A stretch of 64,000 nt of DNA from NCBI GenBank assembly GCA_013398295.1, contig VZSF01004848.1:474-64473 (forward strand), read 5' to 3'. The translations under genes and the position numbers were made by a program. The notes under the pieces are model-generated. The model searched no databases and was not told the DNA's origin. It saw only the letters and a list, made by a program, of their open reading frames with translations. This DNA comes from Chionis minor (taxonomy: Eukaryota; Chordata; Aves; Charadriiformes; Chionididae). Positions 1-12,500 of the stretch are shown piece after piece. Numbering within the stretch: position 1 is the stretch's first letter; every line of letters starts with the position of its first letter.

Positions 1-39
1 AAAAAAAAAAAAAGGATAAACTTCTGGAGACCCTTCGCT

Positions 40-330
40 GTGGGATCCATGTGGGATGGGGGTTGCACCGCGCCGGGGAGGTTTGGGAGTGGGAACGGCG
101 TCTCGGGTGGTGGCGGGGTTAGGGGTGCTGTGGAAATGGCTGTGGAAATGGCTGTGGGTGATGCAGCCGGAGTTCAGGGCGGTTTGTCGGAGAGGTGGCC
201 ACAAACCATACGGAGAAGCAGCAGGGAGAGGAAATGCGCTGATTGTTTTCAAAGCGAAGACAGGCAGGGAGGAGCGGGGTGTTTCGTCTCTGTGCTCAGG
301 GAAGGTGAGGGAAGGGGACTAACTAAAACA
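40..330. promoter_or_regulatory. CpG-dense stretch, possible edge of the PODXL exon 1 island
   Basis: I count roughly 16 CG dinucleotides in about 290 bases, in GC-rich sequence, whereas the following kilobases are CpG-poor. An A13 run lies just to the left. Such CpG density commonly marks the downstream shoulder of a promoter island, which would fit PODXL exon 1 lying just left of the window. It includes a tandem 12-bp unit (ctgtggaaatgg, two copies near 128-151). This is inference; no TSS motif or exon was identified. Confidence 0.35.
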
Positions 331-2819
331 ACAACAACAAAAAAAATTCAAATGATAAAATCAAACGAAACACAACAAGAGAAGTTGAAAACTTGCTCTG
401 GACCGTGTCTCCCAGCAGAGCTTCTGCTGAGCTGAATGTGCTTTTATTCAAGGTAACAAAAGCTGGGGGACTCTCCGGAGGTAAAAGCACAAGTGGAGGC
501 AGGGCCCTGGAGATTTAACGACGGGGTGAATTCACTCAGGTCCAGCTGAAATCTCCACCTGCCCGGTTTTTCTTGCTCCTCTCTGGACTCAGGGCACCGG
601 GGCTCGGTGGGTGAGCAGGTGTGAAGCCTCTGTCTCCTCCCCAATGCCAACACGAGCTGCAGAAGAGATTTGTTTTCCCATTAAAACTCAAGAAGCCTCA
701 GCCTCATTAATATTGGTGTAAAGCAAGAGCTGTATAATGCAATTTTTCGTGTGCTGGCCAGAATTTAGCTGAGTTTAGCTGACTTTGCCTTCTCGGAAGG
801 TTTTTTTCTGGTTTTTCAAAATGGAGAGATAAATATGCTGGGACTGATACAAAACAGGCTTTTAGTGGTAGTATGGTGGGGGGACTTGATTCTCTAGCAC
901 TCTCAAGTGATCCTATTACATTTTTCTCGGAAATTATTTGATTAAGTCCTTCAAAACATTGTTTTCTGCCATTAGTGCCTCTCTTAAGTTTTGAAATAAG
1001 CTCCTTACAGGCGCTTTTATGTTGCTCCCCGGGTACTGGCACCAGGATTTTCTTCCTTAGGGGCCGAAATAGGCATCGCTCCTTGGGCTTGGAGTCCCAG
1101 CGGTGCTTCCCTCTAAGGCTGGTATTGGCCGCAACCATTTGAGCTACTCAAAGCCTAAAGTTAATCTTTTTTCCCCCCCTTAAAATGGGAAGAAGTTGGG
1201 TTTGTAAAAGAACCTGTTAAGTTTTTTTTGTATCTTAAAAAATAGCGATTGGGATGGAGCCCACATGATTTGCCCTGCTTAAATGGGATGTGAAATGGGT
1301 GGTTGAGCAGGGAGTGGGGATTTCGGAGCCTGGTTTTGGGTGTCGTGAGGAAGAAGGTGACAACATTGTGCATGGGGCAGAGCAGAATCAGCCACAGGTT
1401 GCTGAAGTTTTTAAAAGCAGCTGTTTTGGGTGCGGCTATTTCGCGAGAAATATCGGCTTCCAGGTTCGTATCATCCCAACCCCCTGATTCTGCAGAGATT
1501 CCCCCTTATTTTCCTGCTGTAAATTCAAATAAAATCAGCCTCAGACAAGGCACAGCCAGTGTGTGCAAGAGAAGCAGTGAATGTGACATCGGGCAAATAG
1601 CATCTTTAAATTCAACCAGCCTGCGAGGGGCTCAGAGTTACCCATTGCAACATGTTCACAGGACGCTTTATTTTATTTATTATTTCCCCATGTTAGATCT
1701 TCTGTCCCACAGGGGGTACGATACCAGATTGCATCAGGAAGAGAAAAATGATACTTTTTTATTCTCAGAGGCTTAAAAAGAGAGACAGCTCAAACCTGCC
1801 CTGAGGGCAAAAAAAGGCAGGAAGGGGTTTTAGCAGAGATCAACCCTTTGCCCGGCTCAAAGCAAACCACAGATTGATGAGTTTTAAATCCTTGTTGCCA
1901 AAACACCCCTTTTCATTCCCAAAGCTGCACTGTCTCCCTGGTGCTGGCTCCCTGGTACTGGGAGTTCGAGTTTGTCCAAGACAGGCTATCAAAAAGACGT
2001 GCATTTTTTAAAATCCATTTGAGCCATTGAATACTAATCTTGACACGGGCAGGAGCAGGCAATTGGGGCCATGTCTACGGGAGGAGAAAAAATTTGTTAA
2101 CCAGGGAGTTTTAAATTCAGCACTGAAGCGGAGCGTGTCATATATTTGATGTCGGGGACCATCGATAAGGTTTTTGCAACCTTTTTGCAAGCCATTTTAG
2201 CAGCGCAATGCCTTCGATTCCCCAGTGGCAAAGCAGCTGTAGTAATGATACTCCCCGGGTCTGTTTAGGAGGCTTAATTAAAGAATTGTTTGCAAAGCAC
2301 TTGAAGATCTTTGGATGAAAGGGGCTGGAACCTTGCAACACACTAATTTAATTCCAGAGAGTTGCTTTAAAGGCTTATGACGAGGAGGCTGGTGATCATT
2401 CATGTTGGCAGTGATGGGAGGCCAGCTGGAAATATCTGCTCTCAGCATTCGCGGGGAGGCTGGGGTTGCACTTTGGTTGTTATTTGCCCTATAAATCTTG
2501 CATTTTCTCGCCCCATCTGCACCTAAGCCTGACGACATGAGCTCTGGGGTGTTTTGGGGTTCAGGCGGTGGGGGGCTGATGGAGGTTGGTTCTAGCCAGT
2601 GAGGATCCCTCAGGCTGTGCGATAGCCCCCGTGTTATTCTGGGTGTTCTATTGCCGTATGAGAGCAGAGAGGAGCTGGTGGGGTGCAGGTGCAGGACCGC
2701 ATCCATCCTACCTGCTCACACCTGCCCTGAATTTTGCCCTCTTCTCCATGAGGCTGGACTGGGTGGCCCCTTTGCCCTGTCCCCAAGGACCCACTGCAGT
2801 ATCCAGAGCCCCTTGGTGG
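331..2819. other. Intronic sequence, no gene seen
   Basis: This is non-repetitive sequence with short A- and T-rich patches, including an ACA/AAC-rich run at about 327-350. Open frames on both strands are under about 160 codons and show no recognisable domain. Nothing more can be supported. Confidence 0.5.
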
Positions 2820-2885
2820 GCAGGGGTGGTGGAACAAGATGATCTCTAAGGTCCCTTCCAACCCAAACCCTTCTGTGCTCTGTGG
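2820..2885 (+). repeat. Degraded CR1 3' end fragment
   Basis: The text reading about 'ggtggaacaagatgatctct' followed by 'aaggtcccttccaacccaaa' matches the conserved 3' end of avian CR1 LINEs, but the terminal ATTCTATGATT repeat has decayed to ttctgtgctctgtg. It is in sense orientation. Only the last 60 or so bases are recognisable. Confidence 0.75.
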
Positions 2886-3714
2886 GACCAGGGAGGATGG
2901 GGCAAGTGAAGCTTCATCCTTATGGGGTGATGCTCTGGGGGCGTGAAATCCTGCCATGACATCCAGCTGAGCTGCTCTGTGCTCCAGGGGCTCAAGCCCC
3001 AAGCCCAGGTGCCTTTGGTAGCCGCATCTCCAGGTGGTTCAAGCAGTAGCAGGACCTATGTATGCGCAGAAATTCCTCCCTCCCAACTGCTGAGCTGATG
3101 GAGAGTGATACATGGGTGGAAACGTGCAGGTTGTGAGCCTGAGGATCCCTCTCACCTTCAGTCCTGTTCCCAGCCCCACGGCACCCTCGCATGCCAGACG
3201 GCTCTGCCAAGAGCCAAACGTCACAAGAGGGTTTGAACTTTGCAGGAATCCGGGTGGCCAGGTTTGGTCCATTCCCCATGTGCAGGCATGTGAAATCCCG
3301 CAAACCCTCCGAAGCTTTTTTCACATGTTTCTGCCAACTTCCTCGTCAAAAGCCTGTTTACGTGCACAGCTTCTTCGGTAACTTGCCAATCTCCAGCTAA
3401 GGATGTTGTTTCTGAATTCTTGCAATGCCTGCCCTTTCCTTCACAGAGAGCTCCTAACCAAACCTTGCTTTTTAAAAAAAATCTAAATGGTGCACACAGT
3501 CGTCTGGCATTTGTTGTTCTCCACCTACCCGAGCTCAGTTCACTGCAACCCCCCAGGGCTTCGCCGAATAGTCCACGTTGCAGAGGACTTTGGTCTTGGG
3601 ATTGCCAAGCGAATCTTGACAAGATTGCCAGGTCTTTCTCTTGCAGCTTGTGAGACAACCAGGCTCGAGCCTGGTTCTTCATGGGGGTCTTGCACGTCCT
3701 ACTGCGTGGTGGGA

Positions 3715-3746
3715 TTTGGGGAAGCACCACCCGGTGCTTCCCCAAA
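3715..3746. repeat. Perfect 14-bp inverted repeat (hairpin)
   Basis: TTTGGGGAAGCACC (3715-3728) is followed by a 4-base spacer ACCC and its exact reverse complement GGTGCTTCCCCAAA (3733-3746). It lies inside inferred PODXL intron 1 and is not part of a recognised mobile element. It is too short for a typical microRNA precursor. The function is unknown. Confidence 0.9.
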
Positions 3747-4399
3747 AAAGCCTTTCCATGTGCCATTGGTGCTTAACCAAAAAAAAAAAAATTCCCAGCC
3801 TTTTTCCCTCCAAACTGCCCGGTGCGATGGTGTCCCACACCCCTGTTGCTTCTCCTCTTGCTTCTTTGTTATTTGGGAGGGATGGGGACAGTTCATCTGA
3901 GCTTCATCAGGTTTTAACAGCTCTAATTGCACGTTTGTCTGTCGTACTGCTGGGCTGAAGCCTCATGGCGTTTTGCTCTGGAGGTCCTTAAGGAATATGT
4001 AGATCCACTTAAAACTGGGTGCAGGCAGGAGGCATGTGCTCTGCGGGAGGGAAAAGCTCCAGTTTTGAGGTGCCTAAGCATTTGGACTAGACTATATCCA
4101 AAACCACGTTACTTTTGAGCTAAACAGCCCTGTCCGAGAAGGTTGACAGAGCTGGGGAGAAAAAGATGAACTTCCTTGTTATTGTACAAAAAACATACGT
4201 GATCTGCCATGGTGTGAAGAGCTGAAATGCTCTTTAAAGGACTGTTTGTGCCACAGTTTCTTTCACAGAATTTTGTACATCTGCTTAGACTACGTGCTAT
4301 TTGGTGGAGATACCACACGGTGAGTGTTCAGGGATGGGAAGATGCTCTCAGTTAGGGTTTTCAGGGCTGCTGCGGTACAAATATAGTGCTGGCTCCAAG

Positions 4400-4460
4400 A
4401 AAGGTTGGACCAGGTGATTCTTGAGGTCCCTTCCAACCTGGTGTTCCATGATTCTGTGAA
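4400..4460 (+). repeat. CR1 3' end fragment
   Basis: The sequence runs through 'ggttggaccaggtgattctt', 'gaggtcccttccaacctg' and ends in CCATGATTCTGTG, which is the typical avian CR1 3' end in sense orientation. It is strongly 5'-truncated. Confidence 0.85.
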
Positions 4461-5899
4461 ATAGCATCAAAGAAGGCCTGGTAAGCAGGGGGCTGCAGTG
4501 CAGCAACAGCTTTCCATGGCCAGAAACAAGGTCACAACGCTGCAAGGGGAGAAGTCACAAGTCACATTTAGAAGGCTTTTATCGTGACACCTGGCAAATT
4601 TGGAGCTCAAGCCTGTGCTGTGATTCAGGAGGAGCTGCTGACTTTGCAGTGCTCATTTCTACCCCTTTACAATGTGACCATCCGGGGGCCATGCTGACTC
4701 AGTGGAACTTTTCTTCTAGCTAAACTTCCAGGTGATGGGTATCAATGTGGCTCCTTCCACAGCCAAGGGAGAGGGACAGATTCCTTCAAGGATGACTTAC
4801 GCTGCTTCAAGTTAGCTGCTGGCTTTGAATTGCAAATAGTGCTAGAAATAGTGAGTGCCTGGAGGAGTCTTGGAAAATGCCAGTAGTAATGTTACTGCCA
4901 TCTGGGAGGGAAAAGCTCTGTTGTGGGTTATTTGGGGTGACCTTCTTGAGGGTTGTATGCATGCGTTCACTTGACTTGAGCCATAGTGTGTCTCAGAGTC
5001 AGCCTTCAGCACTGGGTGTTGCTGAAAGCCATTGGAAACCAGCAAATGCCAGGATGCTCCACCAACCTTAAGGAGAAAAAAAAAAAACCCTCTCTCCTTC
5101 ACGAGATGGACTGAAGTTGCTCCAAACCCCAACGACACCAGTACCCTCCATTGATCGTTTGCTTATTGAGTCCCAAGTCTTCTCGCTGAAGTTTTTCTCA
5201 TCACTAAATGTGACTGCTTTGCAAATCTTTGCAGAGCATGCTGCTCAGCAGGTTGCAGGCACCTTTTCTGTCCCGTAAATAACGTACGTCTCATGGCTTG
5301 CTTGGCCGCAGGCCAGGGGCACTCGGCAGACGCCAGTGACAGTTTGGTGACAAAGTATTGCAAGGAGACAGCGAGAATGCAAACGACTTATTAAAATGAA
5401 CTCGCTGTAATGCCTCAATGCCCAGCACAGAGCAGAAGGGATAACGAAGGGGAGCGAGCCTTTATTTTGGGGGATGGGAATTCAGCACTGCTGAAGCACC
5501 TCCTGCTCTTAGATGTGCATCCGCAGTAAACCAGCTGCAGGAAGGCAGCATGCTGGGGTAAGATTTGGGTTTCGGCATGGCTCGACGTGGGCGTAGCGTC
5601 CAAGGTCCCACGTCTCGGCGTGGTGCTGGGGCTGGGTGGCAGCAAAAGGGGATGGGCACCAGTTTGGGTAAGCTGGGGGGAGCTGCCTTGCAGAGGAAGG
5701 TAAAATTGGGAGTCCTGGTGTTGCCAGCTCTTCTGCAGTTGTGGGCAAGTTGCTTTTTCCTCCTCCCACTGAAGGACCCAAGCTAATGCCATGTAGGTTC
5801 AGATACTTAGCCAAAGTGTTTAAGGTTGAAGCAGAATTTTCCTTGAATCCAGTGGAGAGAGAGAGGGAGGGGTGTCTTCTGAAGGCATTTCAGATGTGT

Positions 5900-6375
5900 C
5901 TTGGGATAAGGATATGGACCGGTTGGAGTGGGCTCAGGGAGGGCCACGAAGAAGATCAGAGGGCTGGAGCACCTCTCCTATGAAGACAGGTTGAGAGAGT
6001 CGGGGTTGTTCAGCATGGAGAGGAGAAGGCTGGGAGACCTTACAGCCCCTTCCAGTACCTCAAGGGGCTACAGGAGAGCTGGGGAGGGACCCTTTATCAG
6101 GGAGTGTAGCCGTAGGATGAGGGTAACAGGTTTAAACTTAAAGGGGGACAGATTTAGATTAGATCTTAGTAAGAAATTCTTTACTGTAAGTGTGGTGAGA
6201 CACTGATGCAGGTTGCCCAGAGAAGCTGTGGCTGCCCCATCCCTGGAGGTGTTCAAGGCCAGGTTGGACGGGGCTTGGAGCAACCTGGTCTAGTGGGAGG
6301 TGTCCCTGCCCAGGGCAGGGGGTTGGAACTAGGTGATCTTTAAGGTCCTTTCCAACTCTAACCATTCTATGATTC
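5900..6375 (+). repeat. CR1 LINE, 3'-terminal about 475 bp
   Basis: The copy starts near the motif 'agggccacgaagaagatcag', passes 'gggctggagcacctctccta' and the AAATTCTTTACTGT segment, and ends with the ATTCTATGATTC tail at 6363-6374. This is the 3'UTR/ORF2-end portion of an avian CR1 retrotransposon in sense orientation. It is 5'-truncated as usual and cannot code for a complete protein. Confidence 0.93.
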
Positions 6376-9300
6376 GGGCCCTAGTGATGCTCGTCTCCAT
6401 GCATGTTCCCCTTCAGGGTCTGATGTTACACCACAAATACCCAGGATCTGCCCCTGGTAACTCTTCTGTTGCATAAAAATATTTGTACTTGCTTAAAAAC
6501 ATGAGGAAAAAAAAAGTGTTTTAGGATTTGGAAGAATTTCTTGGTGGTGGGTCAGTTGTACACCATAAAGGCTGCAAAATGGAAAGGCAGATAAGGAGAA
6601 CACAGTCTTTGGGTTTAAAAACCAAGGCTGCGTTTGAAGTTAAGTGCTGGACAGATTCCTTAGAAATATGCGGGATCTGCATTAAAACCTCCTCCAAAAT
6701 GGAAAAGGTAATTTTTTATTTCTAAGTTAGTCCTATTTTAGACGTTGCTTTGAGGTCTGGTTCATATTCTTAGCATCCTTCATGAAAACTGGATTAACCC
6801 AGCGGCTTTTTCGCTATTTTACAAGCTCTGGGTGCAGGGGGCTTTGGTCTCATGCTGCCACATGGCTCATGAGCCTGGTGAAAGGAAGGAGGAAGGTCAT
6901 TTTGCAGTGGAAGAATAAGGCCTTAGTTGTTAATGACAAAGCCTGAAATTTTCTCTCTCAGCCTTAATTGATTTTAGTAAATTTAACTGGAGGAGGAGGT
7001 AGAAATTGGCTTAGAGTTATTAAGCTGTAGTACTTCAAGATATATTAAATCTTTTGGAAAGAAATGACGAGACAACCTTGTCAGGCATTTATTCTAAGTG
7101 GCTTCTGCTAGATATAGGCAAAGAATAAATGCCAGATTTCTTACTTTGACAAAGGGGACTTGAAAGATTCTGCAGAAGTGTTTGGAGAAACTGTGTTTGA
7201 GAAAATCCTGCTTTGAAACCTAATAGCAAAGGCCACTTTGTCTTTCTCCTCCGCAGAGTCTAAAGGCAGGAGGGTGAGATAAGACATTCCACCACGTACG
7301 CAAGTGGGGAAAAAAATGGAAAAGTTGAAGTGATACTGCTGCAGCCTGCGGAAAATGGATAGCTCTCAGGGTTACTATTATACGCTGCTTATCAAGATAC
7401 TGTATGCCTTGACTATGAGAAAAAGCAGAGCACATAAAAGTGGTGCACTGTGCTCCCCAGCATGGATCCAGTTAGCAGTGGTTATACTGGAATAACATCA
7501 AGTAACCAAGGTCCTGGCTATATATATGGTGTATACATATATACACACACATACAATAAATAAGCAATTAAAGGTGACGTTGTTGGACATTTCTGATTTA
7601 TTAATCAACAGAAGAGATGTTTAAAGCTCAGGTAAGGGAAGCAAGCTTTCTACCAGGTAGTCGGCCAGCTAATAAGGAGCACCCTCAAACCAGGTTGCAA
7701 TTTCACCACTCCAAAACCAGCATTCTCATCATGCATTTTTTCAGCCACCTTCCCACCCTCTAGCTGCTTGTGACCCAATCTGGTTTTGGAGCCTAAACAA
7801 ATAAAAAAAACCCAAAGAACCAAATAAAAATTTGTTCACGTAGGTTTCTCTTGGCAAAGTGGAGAAAGTAGCAACATGCATGAAAAGACCCCCTCTTTTT
7901 TTTAATTTTCTTTCTTTTTTGAATTTTTTTTCTCTAACATTGGTTTAGTTTTTGGACAGATTAGCTCCCCTGATCTGGTTTGACACAATGCCATGAAGTG
8001 TTTGTGCTCTCCACAGTCTCTTTCAAAGGGCATGTGAATTTTTACTAAATCAAAGCAATGCCATAAGCATACTAAAATCACCCATGGCAATGAAAAGCTG
8101 GGCAGCAGCGATGTGTGTGCTGCAAATGGGATGAACCAGCAACTGCCACGGGGCTCCTGGAAAATCCTGATGCAGCCAAGAGACAACCAGGACAAAACAT
8201 GAGCAAAACGGGACACGGCATCATGTTGGCTGTGAAGCCGCTAAGAGAAAATTACACCCCTGAGCCCATTTTTCAAGCAGGCAGGAGTTAATCTCAGCCC
8301 ACCTCAGCAACTCTTGAGATCATTGTGTCCACACTTGCCCAAGCCTCAGGGTAATTCCCATGCCAAAAAAGCAATGAGAGATGCTGACCTCTTTGTCACA
8401 ACTGACAAATTTTCCTGTCCTGAATGGTCATGTGCAATATTGCAGAAAGGTAAATTTGGAGCTTATTACAACACGCTCATATAGAAAATTATTTTGTTTC
8501 TTTAAAATTTTCCCAGACAGCTAAAAAAAGCCCTCCGGACTCTCAGTCTATGCAATTTTGTTGGCTTCTAAGATAGTTCCTACCCATGAATGGTACCAAT
8601 AAATCCCCATTAACTGCATTCAACAGGAGAATGTCCTTTTTTCTCATTAAAGCCTCACAAAGGGTTCAAAACCTCATTTTATGGCAGGGCACTTTGATTT
8701 AAATTGATGTGGCTTACATTATGAATTTTAATCACGATTTAAAATACAGAAGAAGAAATTCTTAATTTGAATGATTTGATTTTAATCATGTATTTCATTT
8801 ACAATTCATAGCTATATCCCTTAAGCAGGGCTGATCCTCCTCGGTTGCTCATTGTAAAACTTGGAGATTTACAGCCCTGTCTTGCCTTTCAGCTGTGTTT
8901 TCTAACCAGGTGGAGACACTATGAAATTATTTGTTTAAGCAGTGGTTTAGCCTGCCACCGCTCTGGTTTCATTTTTAATTTATGCGTCTTTTAAGCCTTC
9001 CTAAGTAATGATGAATAATACCAATTTGGGGCTTATTGGTGGCAATCATTCTTTACTTGTGGAGGAAGTTTCTGTTAAACTGACAGATGCAAAACAGCAT
9101 TTAAAATTCATTTAAGATACATCAAGTCACCAAGGTCCTGGATGTCTAACACATAAACTTTTCAACATACTTTTGAGTTTAATGCTAAACAATTCATTGA
9201 ACAAATCTCGAGCATCAGTCTTTGATGGAGTTAGTGACTGAAATGAATTGTTTTGTGTCCCTCGAGGGTTTTGAATAAACAGGAATCGTTCTCTTAAAAC

Positions 9301-9560
9301 TCGCTTTTACTGTTTAAAATGGGAGAGGAAGTAATTTTATTTTTAAGATGCCAGTTTCCAGTTGTTTTCACAGCTTAATTATCGATGGAGCAGTTTAACG
9401 TATCTCTCCTTGATCTATAGAGAGAATGTAAATGGCTAGCTGAGGTTTATAACCATAACTTTTGACTGTCTGACTGAAGGCAGAAGAACCCCATGCTCAG
9501 TGTCTGGATACCCTGGGTATCTGCCCATAGTGGGGGCAGACAGCAATTAAAGGAAAGAAA
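6376..9560. other. AT-rich intronic block, possible conserved non-coding DNA
   Basis: This stretch is clearly more AT-rich than its flanks and lacks recognisable repeats apart from a TA/CA simple repeat near 7517-7560. It has many homeodomain-like ATTA/TAAT cores, especially at 8690-8820. Two copies of a 23-bp word with one mismatch lie at 7495-7517 and 9119-9141. There is no coding sequence. Regulatory function is only a suggestion. Confidence 0.35.
7517..7560. repeat. TA/CA simple repeat
   Basis: Alternating TATATATA, CATATATACA and CACACACATACA runs form an interrupted dinucleotide microsatellite. Confidence 0.85.
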
Positions 9561-12500
9561 AGTAAGAATTAATCAGGCTTCCTCTAATTTGCTGCCCAGG
9601 TTTTGTCTCGCACCCAAATCCACTCCCATTTAGTGTTGGAAAATCCGAGTTCCCCAAGTATAGTGGGTGTCCTGGTTGGGTTTAGTCCTGCTGCAATATA
9701 TTTAGTCTTCTCTTTGGTGCTAGATGACAAAATTTGGCCTTTTGCAAATGAGGAGGAGATTTGGCCTTGATGGATTGTGGCCCGTGGCAGTGCACACACC
9801 TTTTCCCAATGGGACAAAGCCAGCTTGGATCAATCCTTGTGTCCAGGAAAATAATATAGCCAAGTACTTCCTAGTGGGTCTTCATCCATCCACACTGCAT
9901 GCCTATCGTGGGGGTCTGGGGAGGATGGGAGTAATAAACTCAGTTATTTCTCCTCTTCTTTCCAAAGTAAAACACTATTAATGGGTAATTTTGCAAAGCC
10001 TGTTGAAGCCTGGAGGCCCTCATTCAGCCTATTTGGATGCATCTCCTTGCTGATTCTACATGAGAGCATTTTCTCCAACAGGCTTGAAAAATAAAACATT
10101 GCTGCTTAAGGCAACAAACACAGGGGGGGAAAAAAAGAAGGGAAAAAATATTCTTGGCAACTGACATATCATTGGTGCAGTGTCTTTTGCTCTCCACCAT
10201 AGGAGGCCCTTCATGGAGCCTCCCCATGAAGAAAAGGGGACATCTTCATTAGGCAGGAAGCTGCTGAGAGCGATCGTTGCCATCACAATGATTGCAATTG
10301 CCACTCCTGCTGTCCCTGCTCTGCATGTAGCCGTTACAGCTACTGGGGTATCACCTCCATGGTGAGGACACATCTGCTTCTGCTATGACACGTCAGTTAA
10401 GGCTGATAAAGTTGTCTGATACGCTGCAGTTAGGGCCAGCTCAAGGCAGAGGATGCACTAACATCATTTAGATCCCGGGTGGGGTCTAAATCCTTCAGTG
10501 AGGGCCAGATCCTGCAGCCCTCGCTCTGTTTTTCATCAGGCTAAGTCCCTCTCAGGCTGTTGCAAGGAGCAATATCCCAGGATGGCCATGCCCCAGAAAA
10601 GCTCTGCCTTGGGGAGTGGTTCTCAACATCTGGTCTATAATTTGCCATCTCACCCAAAATCCCTTTTTCTGTGAGGTTTTCCAACAAGGAAAAGGTTGGT
10701 AGCAGATGGGGTGGTGTTAAGCAATTCTTGATGAGGGCAATGATGGCAAATAGAACCACCACTGTGGGCTGCACAGCCAAGCCACAGAGATTGTCACCCA
10801 TCACCATCCATGTTCCCCATGTTGTTGTTCCTCCAAGTCATGGCTTCAGCTGCTGGGGGATGATTTAGGACAGCCGAATTGGGAAAAAGAAAAGCTCTTT
10901 TTTGGCAAAAGAAGTGGCACAACAAGAAGAAGGGTGGACTAATGGGAGGAGGGGCAGTGAAAAGTGGGTACATAAGGTTGGGTTGGCAGCAAGAGAAGTA
11001 GGGGACCTCATGGTCAACATGTACTTTGTACGGTCTTTTACAAATGCCCTTTACGAAGGGCTAGGGAGGGAAATGCAGAAGTCCAGGGCTCCATCATGGG
11101 TAACCATTACCTGGGAAGAAAAATGCCTTCAATTCAAACATGCCCCCATTCCTCCTTCTTCCCCCAGTTTTATATGCTGAGCTTGATTTCATATGGTATG
11201 GAATGTCCCTTTGGTCAGTTGGGGTCAGCTGTCCCAGCTGTGTCCCCTCCCAGCTTCTTGTGCCCTCCCAACCTGCTCGCTGGTGGGGTGGTGTGAGGAG
11301 CAGATTTTCTGGAGAGCTCAGCAACAACTACAAACACCAGTGCGCTGTCAAAAGAGTGTCTCATCCCAAATCCAAAACATAGCACTATACCAGCTGCTAA
11401 TAAAAAAGTTAACTCTAACCCAACTGCAACCACAACACTCCCGTGCAGAAATAATCCTGCTAACGGTGCCGATAAAAACCTGCAAAAAAGCCTCCCCTGG
11501 AAAAAAATGTCAGGAAGCCACTGTAAGAAGAAGCTGCGTGTGCCTTGCAGATTTGATGAGAAATACTTGGGGGACAGCCATGCCAAAGGAATGCTGGCTA
11601 TTTCGGGGCTGTATTTGTATTTGAGCTGGCGGATGAGGGTTGCAGCTCTCCGCTTTGTCTTCCGTGAGAGCGTTTTGCGTTGCTGGCGAGACTGCTCCAA
11701 TCTGATTAGGAAGGGACTCACCCGGGGGGGCGGCAGCGATGCAGGGATGTAAGCTGCTTTCCCTGGGAGCAAGCACTGGGGGGTGCCCCCAGCCGGTGAA
11801 CACAGCCCAGCTGGTCTTTTTAGGGAAGGTTTCCTTATAATCCAGCTCGGAGGCAGTTTTGGGCCAGGGGTTTATCTCCATCTTGGCTGGGAAAATTGGT
11901 ACCCCAAGGTGCTGGAAGAAGGGGACTGATAATGAGGATGGGAGAGTGGGACCAGGGCTAGGAAACCTCTGCAGGTGAATTGGCGTTGAAGCTGGTTTTT
12001 GGAGAGCGCGTTTAGGATCGCATTTTATTTATATATTTACTCCCATCCTGAAGGCTGACACTTGTTGCAGTGGGGAGATTGGGGAGTGGAAGGGTATGAA
12101 AAGTGCAGCCTGTGATCTGTTTCTACAAGGCTTTTGGCTCGCTCTGAGCAGAGGCACACACCCCATCAAGGGACAGGAGAGAGCAAGGGGTAATAAGATT
12201 TTGCCTCTGCCCAAATCTGACGCGAGCAGATGCTCACAGCCTCCCTCTGAAGTAGGTAAAGGAATGTATTTCACAGAGAGAGAAAGACCCTCAGATCTCT
12301 CGGCTCCCTTTTTAAGGAACAAGACTGCTCTTCCCTGAGATGGACAGGTGTGTGTGAGGTCCCTGTGGGCAGATTTCCCATATTTCTTCCCCCAGAAGGC
12401 AGGGAATGACTTGTTATAGCAACTTGGTGCTACCTAGACTTCACCGGACTTCCCAAAGTCCCAGCAAATTGTCCCAGCCTGTTGAATCCATGGCTTTTAC

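Noticed and set aside
40..435. Open frame at the window start as PODXL exon 1
   Set aside because: There is no signal peptide and no suitable phase-1 donor. The CpG density alone is not enough.
3715..3746. Hairpin as a microRNA precursor
   Set aside because: The stem is only 14 bp; precursors need roughly twice that length.
11215..11772. 185-codon open frame on the - strand
   Set aside because: No family resemblance and no regulatory or splice context; chance is the simplest explanation.
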